IMG/VR virus record: IMGVR_UViG_3300018080_000002
Span: 93,358-157,357 of that record
Length of the DNA stretch: 64,000 nt
Reading direction: 5' to 3' (one strand)
Source of the DNA: a virus
The position numbers and the translations under genes were made by a program. Positions 25,305 to 31,623 of this stretch are shown here, piece by piece. The notes beneath the pieces were generated by a model, which saw only the letters and a list, made by a program, of their open reading frames with translations, was not told the DNA's origin and did not search any database. The first letter of the stretch is position 1. The number at the start of each line of letters is the position of its first letter.

Positions 25305-25690
25305 TGGATCTCAAAAAACTCAACAAAGTTCTCAGAGAAAGTATTTCTATTTTACGAACAGAGTCCGATAAGTTTCGAGATCTTCCGATATATGGTGATG
25401 CGATTCCAGCGGGAAGCACCTTAATTAAAAAGAAAAGGGCTAAAAAGGATGCCATTTTTAAGCCTGTATTAATTAAGCAAGATGCTTATAGGACAAATAA
25501 AACCATATGGGTAAGAGCTATGGGTGTGTATGAAGGCGGGAAGGTTGTCAGGAGTTTTGAATATACCAGGAGTGGTAGAGTACAACTGTCGCTATGGTTA
25601 AAATACACAGACGACCCTGTGGTTGAAGATAAAATAACAAAATACAGGAAAGGGACTATTAACGATTTGCCAGCATTGATTGTTCGATGA
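25304..25690 (+). CDS. MNLKKLN-leader protein 4
   Basis: 128 aa. Leader MDLKKLNKVLRESISILRTE, then a basic beta-rich body (GSTLIKKKRAKKDAIFKPV, TIWVRAMGVYEGGKVVRSFE). No known domain. Starts on the previous stop (TAATG). Confidence 0.68.
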   Translation: MDLKKLNKVLRESISILRTESDKFRDLPIYGDAIPAGSTLIKKKRAKKDAIFKPVLIKQDAYRTNKTIWVRAMGVYEGGKVVRSFEYTRSGRVQLSLWLKYTDDPVVEDKITKYRKGTINDLPALIVR

Positions 25691-25703
25691 CATGGGGGTA
25701 ACG

Positions 25704-26048
25704 ATGAATCTTAAAAAATTAAACCAAGCTCTAGGCGAGAGTATTAAGATATTGGAAGGAAAATCGGATAAATATTTAGCTATTAAACGTGGTTCAGGTA
25801 CAAATAGATACTATTTAACTACTGCAAAAAAATATCGTGGTCGTTGGATGATTGGTGGTGATGTTGATACAACTAATGTAACTATTCTCAAAAAGGATCA
25901 AACGGACGATCGATGGAAAGCTTATACCCTTAAAGGTAATCGTATGGTTTTTTCTGATTATGTGGATGAGGATGATTTAAGGAAATATGAGAAAGGTCTG
26001 GATGATAAAGATTTGGAAGATGTTGGTTTGAAGGACTTGTATAAGTGA
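25704..26048 (+). CDS. MNLKKLN-leader protein 5
   Basis: 114 aa. Leader MNLKKLNQALGESIKILEGK, then a small beta body (YYLTTAKKYRGRWMIGGDVD) and an acidic helical tail. ATG 25704 begins the conserved leader. It overlaps nothing and sits 13 nt after the previous stop. Function unknown. Confidence 0.68.
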   Translation: MNLKKLNQALGESIKILEGKSDKYLAIKRGSGTNRYYLTTAKKYRGRWMIGGDVDTTNVTILKKDQTDDRWKAYTLKGNRMVFSDYVDEDDLRKYEKGLDDKDLEDVGLKDLYK

Positions 26049-26054
26049 AAAAAT

Positions 26055-26327
26055 ATGGGAAAAGATATGGACAATAAGACAATCAATGAAACTGTATCTA
26101 AGGTACTTTTTAAGGATAAACCCCTTAATGAGTCTTTTCATATGAAAGACAGTGTTCTGGATGGTTTTACGTTTGAGGATTTGATTACGACCATTCAGAC
26201 TAGCGAAGCAAAAATTGATGAAAAAACTGTTCTTAGGATTCTTGAAAAGGTCATCAAGCTTGATGTTGCTGGTGCTAGGTCTGTTGTTAAAAAGGAAATG
26301 AAGAATATTTTAGATGCTTTGCAATAG
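26055..26327 (+). CDS. small cassette protein with divergent leader
   Basis: 90 aa. MDNKTINETVSKVLFKDKPL followed by NESF gives L-N-E then Ser, similar in spirit to the surrounding leaders but not in sequence. The body is helical. An in-frame ATG at 26067 begins the leader-like part and is an alternative start. Confidence 0.6.
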   Translation: MGKDMDNKTINETVSKVLFKDKPLNESFHMKDSVLDGFTFEDLITTIQTSEAKIDEKTVLRILEKVIKLDVAGARSVVKKEMKNILDALQ

Positions 26328-26336
26328 AGGTATGTT

Positions 26337-26915
26337 ATGAATCTCAAAAAACTGAATGAAACCTTGGAAGAAAGTATAGAGATACTGTCTGATAATAAGG
26401 TTAGAAATCCAAAGACAGGCAGGATGGTGGGTCAGAGATATCTCAGGAAAGTGATTGCTAAAGAGCATGAGACGATTGGTAATCTTGGTTTTGAGAAACT
26501 GGAGACGTTCGTAAAGCATAAAAAGAAAAGAATGAAAAAGATAAGTGAGGCTGAGGACTTTCGTACTTTGAAGCGTGGAAAAGCAGAGAAATTAATGCGA
26601 ACTATTCTTGACAAACACACGAAAGGTGTTTTTAAGGATGAACATTGGGCACCTTGGCACAAGATCTTGGATGATTTCGTTGATCATAAGGTTGATTATA
26701 CGATCGATAAGACTGAGTATTACAAACATCCGAGTACCAAGGATGAGATGCCTGATGGTAAGAGGTGGATGCTTACTGTTTATCATGGTGAAAAAGGCGG
26801 CTGGAAAGTTAATATAACAGCCTCATTTGGTCCATCTAAGCCGGGTGATACGGATAAGTACGACATGATTTATACGATAAATTGGTTAGGACGTTTAAGA
26901 AAGCCGAAAGATTAG
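26337..26915 (+). CDS. MNLKKLN-leader protein 6, with KTGRMV motif
   Basis: 192 aa. Leader MNLKKLNETLEESIEILSDN. KTGRMVGQRYLRKVIAKE follows the leader; KTGRMV recurs in the His-rich protein at 9652. A basic helical stretch (KHKKKRMKKISEA) precedes a Trp-containing alpha/beta domain (RWMLTVYHGEKGGWKVNI). Clearly a two-part protein; body function unknown. Confidence 0.7.
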   Translation: MNLKKLNETLEESIEILSDNKVRNPKTGRMVGQRYLRKVIAKEHETIGNLGFEKLETFVKHKKKRMKKISEAEDFRTLKRGKAEKLMRTILDKHTKGVFKDEHWAPWHKILDDFVDHKVDYTIDKTEYYKHPSTKDEMPDGKRWMLTVYHGEKGGWKVNITASFGPSKPGDTDKYDMIYTINWLGRLRKPKD

Positions 26916-26924
26916 AGGTGAAGT

Positions 26925-27263
26925 ATGAATCTTAAAAAATTGAATGAACAGCTTGAACGGAGTATTTCTCTCTTGGAGAATAAGGATTCTGTTGATGGAG
27001 AATATCTTGTCAAAGTAGAGAGACAACCGATTTATAGTGATTCAGCTAAACACGCAACGTATAAAGTGTCGCAGAAAAAACTAAAGGTTTCTGATGGTAG
27101 TGTTTTCTTAAATGGAAAATCATTTAGGTTGAGTTCGCCTTTTGATTGGTTGCAAAAGGCGTTAGAAAAAGGTTTTGATTCTTTGAAAGCTGATGAGCAT
27201 ATCGTTTTTACGACACAAAAATTAAAGTATGAGCTGGTCGATATAATAAAGAAAATACGTTAG
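26925..27263 (+). CDS. MNLKKLN-leader protein 7
   Basis: 112 aa. Leader MNLKKLNEQLERSISLLENK, then a beta-rich body (YLVKVERQPIYSDSAKHATY) and a helical end. Shine-Dalgarno AGAGGTG upstream, shared with the next gene (TTAGAGGTGAAGTATG is repeated before 26925 and 27273). Function unknown. Confidence 0.7.
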   Translation: MNLKKLNEQLERSISLLENKDSVDGEYLVKVERQPIYSDSAKHATYKVSQKKLKVSDGSVFLNGKSFRLSSPFDWLQKALEKGFDSLKADEHIVFTTQKLKYELVDIIKKIR

Positions 27264-27272
27264 AGGTGAAGT

Positions 27273-27746
27273 ATGGCCGTAAAAGACGAAATTGATATTG
27301 CCAATATGATCATGGCAAAACCAAAAATTAGAATGAATGCTGGAGAGAAACAGCCAGCTCAGTGCATAGGTGGAGCTAGTAAGACTGGTCCTAATAGCGA
27401 GATAGCTACAGGTCAGTTAATGGCCGAGGAAGTTAAAATGAGCGATTTAAGGCCACAAAGGAGAGCTAAACCCTCATTATCCAATGATCGGAAAAACGAG
27501 CTTAAAGAGGCAATGAGGAGGTCTCATCTACATAATACGAGACAGGAGCCTATCACTGAGGATATGGGTTTTGAGGAATCTGTTGAGAGTTTATTTGAGG
27601 CTGTGAATAATATTGAGTTAGGGATCGAGGAAATTGGTTCACAAACTGGTCGAGTTGGTCGTAAGATGGTTGAGGAGTGGGATATGCTACTCAAGCGTCT
27701 GAAAAGGTTTGAGTTGTATTATGATCGAGCAATGTCAAAATTATAA
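27273..27746 (+). CDS. hypothetical cassette protein
   Basis: 157 aa. MAVKDEIDIANMIMAKPKIR is an alternative amphipathic start. A glycine-rich middle (AQCIGGASKTGPNSEIATGQ) and a basic helix (LKEAMRRSHLHNTRQ) lead to an all-helical C-terminus. No known family. It lies between leader-family genes and the TylF-like gene. Confidence 0.6.
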   Translation: MAVKDEIDIANMIMAKPKIRMNAGEKQPAQCIGGASKTGPNSEIATGQLMAEEVKMSDLRPQRRAKPSLSNDRKNELKEAMRRSHLHNTRQEPITEDMGFEESVESLFEAVNNIELGIEEIGSQTGRVGRKMVEEWDMLLKRLKRFELYYDRAMSKL

Positions 27747-27758
27747 GGTGATTGTCGT

Positions 27759-28412
27759 ATGATAGAACAGTTGATTGAGCTGGAGGCTGCGAATAGATAT
27801 CAGCCTTGGGTTGATCCTGGGTTAGATCCTGAATTTGTAAGGATGAAAGATGCCGTTCAAGAGCATACCGTGCTTTGTATTTATCGTTTATATACAGCAT
27901 ATCAATTTCTAAAACATGCTTTACGAATGGTTCATGGCAACGTAGCTGATATTGGTGTTTATAAGGGTGGATCTGTCAGGCTTTTTGGAGAAATGGCGAC
28001 CAAAGCTGGTCGAAAGACTTATGGCTTTGATACTTTTACTGGAGAACCGGAAACTGCTCCTTGGATAGATATTCATAAAGAGGGCGATTTTTCTGATGTT
28101 AATTTTGAAGATGTTCAAAAATTTGTGAAGAATTTTGATGTTGAGTTGTTTAAGGGGGTATTTCCTGAGACTGGGGACGTTATTAAAGACGATAGATTTT
28201 GTTTTGTTCATATAGATGTTGATTTGTATTTATCATGCCAGGATTGTTTAGAGTTTTTTTGTCCGAGAATGTCTGATGGAGCGATTATTTTATTGGATGA
28301 TTATGGCACCAAGTCATGTCCAGGTATCAAGCTTGCTACGGATGAGTTTGTTTTTGACAAAGATAAAAGTTTGATATTTTTGCCGACAGGACAGGCGGTG
28401 ATTATCTGTTAG
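27759..28412 (+). CDS. TylF/MycF-like O-methyltransferase
   Basis: 217 aa. VADIGVYKGGSVRLFGEMA near residues 66-84 is the SAM-binding G-loop; TYGFDTFTGEPE gives the acidic ribose-binding position; VHIDVDLYLSCQDCLEFF and GAIILLDDYG are metal-binding-type segments of macrocin O-methyltransferases. These methylate sugars on macrolides and cell-surface glycans. With an RmlB-like dehydratase at 3316 and a glycosyltransferase at 30835, sugar methylation on a phage or host glycan is plausible. Slightly shorter than TylF (about 250 aa). Confidence 0.8.
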   Translation: MIEQLIELEAANRYQPWVDPGLDPEFVRMKDAVQEHTVLCIYRLYTAYQFLKHALRMVHGNVADIGVYKGGSVRLFGEMATKAGRKTYGFDTFTGEPETAPWIDIHKEGDFSDVNFEDVQKFVKNFDVELFKGVFPETGDVIKDDRFCFVHIDVDLYLSCQDCLEFFCPRMSDGAIILLDDYGTKSCPGIKLATDEFVFDKDKSLIFLPTGQAVIIC

Positions 28413-28422
28413 GAGAATAACG

Positions 28423-28791
28423 ATGGATCTACGTAGTCTGAATAAAAAGCTGGAGGAATCTATTTCTCTTTTAAATGAGGGAAAGACTGCTGATGGAACA
28501 GTCACCATTGAAGGATGGTATGACAAGGACGATAACGAGTGGAATCTGGAGATTGAATATACGGTTGCTGACTATGAGTATGGTGCTGATAGAGATAGCA
28601 GGCGGGGTATGAGGCGAGTAGACCTTGAGGATTGGAGCGTTTCTCATGCTGAGTTAGTTTATCCGACCAAAAAAGATCTGGAGCCTGGGGAAAAATTGCC
28701 TAAATTCAATGAAAGAAAGCTCTCTCGCAAAGAATTGAAGGATCTCGGAGATCAGATTGAGGATTTGGCTAGGGAAGATTATCATGGATAA
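28423..28791 (+). CDS. MNLKKLN-leader protein 8
   Basis: 122 aa. Leader MDLRSLNKKLEESISLLNEG ends L-N-E then Gly. The body is a small acidic beta domain (VTIEGWYDKDDNEWNLEIEY) with a helical tail. Last member of the leader set, separated from the rest by the TylF-like gene. Its end overlaps the next start by 8 nt. Confidence 0.7.
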   Translation: MDLRSLNKKLEESISLLNEGKTADGTVTIEGWYDKDDNEWNLEIEYTVADYEYGADRDSRRGMRRVDLEDWSVSHAELVYPTKKDLEPGEKLPKFNERKLSRKELKDLGDQIEDLAREDYHG

Positions 28792-28969
28792 AATATCGGA
28801 ACAAACGACTACTGCTAATGTCCCTGGATTTGTTGTCCCATTGGGGATGAAATCTCCATTTATGACGAAAAAGGACTATGCTGATTTCGTTAAAAATGCT
28901 TCCAAATCTAAAAAATCCAGAAAAATGAGTTACCCTCTCCTGCGTTGGGATTACTTCCTTAGAAAATAA
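28784..28969 (+). CDS. small protein with NVPGF motif
   Basis: 61 aa. SEQTTTANVPGFVVPLGMKS followed by a helix (KKDYADFVKNA) and a basic end. The T-x-A-x-VPGF element resembles TVPGF in the protein at 4837. It is the last gene before the promoter-bearing gap. Function unknown. Confidence 0.55.
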   Translation: MDKISEQTTTANVPGFVVPLGMKSPFMTKKDYADFVKNASKSKKSRKMSYPLLRWDYFLRK

Positions 28970-28985
28970 AATCCAACTATGTGTA

Positions 28986-29014
28986 TTGACTTAATAAGTT
29001 TTTCTTTTTAAACT
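28986..29014 (+). promoter_or_regulatory. candidate sigma70-type promoter upstream of RHH gene
   Basis: TTGACT at 28986-28991 and TAAACT at 29009-29014 with a 17-nt spacer in an AT-rich 84-nt gap, one of the few gaps here. A second AT-rich patch (TATTATATAC at 29031-29040) lies just before the ribosome site and could be another -10. The gap precedes a ribbon-helix-helix gene, which could bind here. Purely by eye. Confidence 0.35.
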
Positions 29015-29053
29015 TTGAGCATGTTTTGTGTATTATATACGTAAGGGTGTAAC

Positions 29054-29284
29054 ATGGGTAAACCGATTGTAGGCAAAGTTCGTTTGAATTTGTTTATGCA
29101 GGCAAAGTTGTATATCGAATTGTGTCATATCGCGGAGACTGATGATCGAAGCATGGCTGACGTTATCAGGGAAGCGTGTAGAGATTACGTGGTTCGATAC
29201 AAAAGACGTGGAACGCATAAGTATTTTAATCAAGGAGTAAGCGATGAGCGAAGTGACGAAAGAGGTAGGGACAACGACAGTTGA
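29054..29284 (+). CDS. ribbon-helix-helix DNA-binding protein (CopG/MetJ-like)
   Basis: 76 aa. GKVRLNLFMQAKLYIELCHI followed by DDRSMADVIREACRDYVVRY is a strand plus two helices in the RHH layout (beta-strand Lys/Arg, then helix-turn-helix with S-x-A-x-V-I-R-E-A). These act as dimeric repressors. It follows the AT-rich promoter-like gap and may autoregulate. It overlaps the start of the chaperone gene by 41 nt. Charged tail (SDERSDERGRD). Confidence 0.7.
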   Translation: MGKPIVGKVRLNLFMQAKLYIELCHIAETDDRSMADVIREACRDYVVRYKRRGTHKYFNQGVSDERSDERGRDNDS

Positions 29285-30044
29285 TCAGATTGTTTCAGGG
29301 GTAAAGAGTGATACTAAATCCAGCCATACCTGTATAGAGCTGCCGACAGGTTATATCGATCAGGATGGAAATCTTCAAAAAGCGGTGGATATCAGACCGT
29401 ACACAGGTGAGGAGGAGGATATATTAGCCTCTCAGAAAATGCCTATGTATCGAAGATTGGGCAAGTTGCTGGAGAATTGTGTAACCAGGATTGGTGATAT
29501 TGATGATCCGAAGAGATTGAAAAGCATTATTCGTCAGTTAGTTTTTTCTGACAGATTGTTTTTGATCGTACAAGTAAGGGCTGCAACAAACGGAAATATC
29601 TATTCTTTAGATGTAAAATGCCCTGAAGAGGATTGTGGCTTGAACAGTATGCAGCATATTGATCTAGCTGATATCAAATGGGTTGGATTGCAAGATCCCA
29701 TGAAGCGTCAATACTCGTTTAAGCTGCCTGGTAGTGGTGTTGATGTGACATGGAACGTTATGGATGGAATAAGAGAGGAGAGGATTCATCAGCATTCCTT
29801 GGATCGAGATTTATTATCTGTGGGAATTTTGGCTAGGTTGAACGATCTCGATACTCGCCGAGTTACGATGGCGATGGTTAAAAAGATGACGCCTCCACAG
29901 AGACGAGCATTAAGGAAAGAGTTTGAAAAGGCTGAAGGGACTTTAGATGATCAGGTAACGTTTGAGTGTAAGCATTGCGGTCATGAATGGACGGATTCTG
30001 TTGATTACGCGCAACCAAGTTTTTTCTTCCCTACGGACGAGTAG
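29244..30044 (+). CDS. tail assembly chaperone / gp26-gp51-like, zinc-ribbon form (0-frame product)
   Basis: 266 aa. Two Cys clusters, CPEEDCG near 134-140 and CKHCGHEW near 244-251, can form a zinc ribbon. KMTPPQRRALRKEFEKAEG lies between. This layout resembles the T4 baseplate-hub assembly proteins gp26/gp51 and the tail-assembly chaperones that come just before tape-measure genes. It ends PSFFFPTDE at a perfect -1 slippery site, with a second reading frame continuing (see 30026). Good Shine-Dalgarno (AAGGAG). It presumably coats or delivers the tape measure. Confidence 0.75.
   Translation: MSEVTKEVGTTTVDQIVSGVKSDTKSSHTCIELPTGYIDQDGNLQKAVDIRPYTGEEEDILASQKMPMYRRLGKLLENCVTRIGDIDDPKRLKSIIRQLVFSDRLFLIVQVRAATNGNIYSLDVKCPEEDCGLNSMQHIDLADIKWVGLQDPMKRQYSFKLPGSGVDVTWNVMDGIREERIHQHSLDRDLLSVGILARLNDLDTRRVTMAMVKKMTPPQRRALRKEFEKAEGTLDDQVTFECKHCGHEWTDSVDYAQPSFFFPTDE
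30020..30026 (+). promoter_or_regulatory. -1 ribosomal frameshift slippery heptamer
   Basis: T TTT TTC in phase with the chaperone codons (TTT at 30021, TTC at 30024), a canonical X XXY YYZ site six codons before the stop. Slipping back one base enters a frame open to 30193. Confidence 0.65.
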
Positions 30045-30193
30045 AATATCTGGAATATCACATTGAATTATTGATGTATAATTTCAATGCGAGCTATTCG
30101 TCCGTTATGCAGATGCCAGTTGATCGTCGCTATCGTATAGTGGAGAGGATCGAGAATGAGTTGCGTAAAAGAAAGAATCAGAAACAGGCTTAG
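30026..30193 (+). CDS. -1 frameshift extension of the tail assembly chaperone
   Basis: Read in the -1 frame from the slippery site: LPYGRVEYLEYHIELLMYNF then NASYSSVMQMPVDRRYRIVE, a basic end and TAG at 30191-30193, 55 residues. Fusion with the 261 residues upstream gives about 316 aa. Phage tail chaperones before tape-measure genes often make such a long form (lambda gpG/gpGT, T-even-like and P2 gpE+E'). The L-E-Y-x-x-x-I-x-L-L-x-Y start and MP-x-D-x-R are typical of the extension. An internal ATG at 30074 could alternatively start a 39-aa protein. No strong stem downstream was seen. Confidence 0.65.
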   Translation, partial: LPYGRVEYLEYHIELLMYNFNASYSSVMQMPVDRRYRIVERIENELRKRKNQKQA

Positions 30194-30202
30194 GAGTGTA
30201 AC

Positions 30203-30838
30203 ATGGAAGATCGTAAGCCGTGGAGATTGACCTGGGATGAAGAGGGATATACTTATGCTTATTTTGTTAAAGGGAAAGACAGTGATAGGCATGAGGAGTT
30301 ATTTAAGGAAGTTGTTAACCGACATATAGATAACAAGGCAGATTGTCTGCAAGTGGGTATCCCTCATGGTATTGATCGAGAATTTGGTGGAGAGGGTAAG
30401 AAATTTGGCAAAAATTTCATAGCCATTGATTTATATGATCAGAATCCCGAAATAGATTACAATGTGGATTTGTCCGATACTCCTTTCGATAGTGATTGTT
30501 TTGATTTTATAGTTTGTCCGGCAATATTAGAACATGTTAAAGATCCGTTTAAATGCGTAGATGAAATATATAGAATCCTTAAAAATGGCGGTGAAGTATG
30601 GTGTGAGGTTCCATTTTTTCAACCCTTTCATCCATTTAAGGGCTATAATGAAGATGATATGGGATTAGCATTAGATGATCAACAGATCGAATTTACAGGC
30701 GATGAGGATCATGGTGGAGATTACTGGAGGTTTACGCCTCAAGGTGTAAGGCAATTATTTAGGCGATTTGAATTGATCGAGATGTTCCTATGTAGAGAGG
30801 GTGGAATTTGTTTCTATGGCCGTAAACCGGAGGCATGA
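30203..30838 (+). CDS. class I SAM-dependent methyltransferase
   Basis: 211 aa. CLQVGIP starts the SAM strand, IAIDLYDQNPEIDYNVDLSD gives the acidic loop and FDFIVCPAILEHVKDPFKCV with EIYRILKNGGEVWCEVPFFQ is the methyltransferase_11 pattern seen in sugar and lipid methyltransferases. The canonical GxGxG loop is modified (VGIPHGIDRE). It overlaps the glycosyltransferase gene (ATGA), so the pair is co-translated. Sits between chaperone and tape measure, where no enzyme is needed for tail building, so it is a moron. Confidence 0.75.
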   Translation: MEDRKPWRLTWDEEGYTYAYFVKGKDSDRHEELFKEVVNRHIDNKADCLQVGIPHGIDREFGGEGKKFGKNFIAIDLYDQNPEIDYNVDLSDTPFDSDCFDFIVCPAILEHVKDPFKCVDEIYRILKNGGEVWCEVPFFQPFHPFKGYNEDDMGLALDDQQIEFTGDEDHGGDYWRFTPQGVRQLFRRFELIEMFLCREGGICFYGRKPEA

Positions 30839-31620
30839 ATTTGAAAACCGATATTACAGGGACTCTTTTTGTTAAAGATAATTTTAGATTAGATTACTGT
30901 TTAGAGGAATCGGTCAGGAGTTTACTTCCTTTTTGCGATGAAATAATTGTTTTGGATTGCGGGAGTCGGGATGGCACTCAGGAATTGATCAGAAATCTTG
31001 CCAATGAGAATACTAAAATTAAAGCTGTTTATGACCATCCTTGGGATGTTGCGTATGGGTATCATAGGCTAAGGATTATTGCAGATGATGCTCGTAGAAT
31101 GGTTAAGACCAATTGGCATTTCATGTTACAGGCTGATGAGGTTGTTCATGAAGATAGTGTTCCATTTATTTTAGATGCTGTTAAATCGGGTTGTGGTGAT
31201 AGGTTTTTCTGTCGTCGTTATAATTTATTTGGAGGCATGGATCACTATATAAGATTTGGAAGTTCGTATCAGCCGTGTAATGATCAAGTAGTACGGTTAG
31301 GTAAACAGGTTTTTGCAGTTGTTGGAGATGCCGAGAATATTGATTCGGATCATGCTGTTGATGATTATTTGGATAAGATAAATATCGTGCATTACGGTTT
31401 TGTTAGAACGGGGTCTATTTTGTTGGATAAGGCTATCGAGATGCAGGAATGGTTTGGATTAGGGGTTGATTCTCGGTTGTTGGCTATGAAGAAAAGAGGA
31501 GAAATTTATGAATCTGAGGTCTTTATATCCAAAGATTATTTAGATGCGATACCATTTAGCCATCCGAAAGTTGCTCAAAAATGGGTTGATAGTAGGCGTA
31601 ATGATTTAACAAGGAAGTGA
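30835..31620 (+). CDS. glycosyltransferase family 2-like
   Basis: 261 aa. SLLPFCDEIIVLDCGSRDGT near residues 24-43 carries the GT-A nucleotide-binding strand and D-x-G-S-x-D-G-T motif; MLQADEVVHED near 100-110 corresponds to the DxD-type metal site (A-D-E). GT2-like enzymes transfer sugars from NDP-sugars. Coupled to the methyltransferase. Together with the RmlB- and TylF-like enzymes it suggests glycan decoration of virion or host surface. Confidence 0.78.
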   Translation: MNLKTDITGTLFVKDNFRLDYCLEESVRSLLPFCDEIIVLDCGSRDGTQELIRNLANENTKIKAVYDHPWDVAYGYHRLRIIADDARRMVKTNWHFMLQADEVVHEDSVPFILDAVKSGCGDRFFCRRYNLFGGMDHYIRFGSSYQPCNDQVVRLGKQVFAVVGDAENIDSDHAVDDYLDKINIVHYGFVRTGSILLDKAIEMQEWFGLGVDSRLLAMKKRGEIYESEVFISKDYLDAIPFSHPKVAQKWVDSRRNDLTRK

Positions 31621-31623
31621 TAG

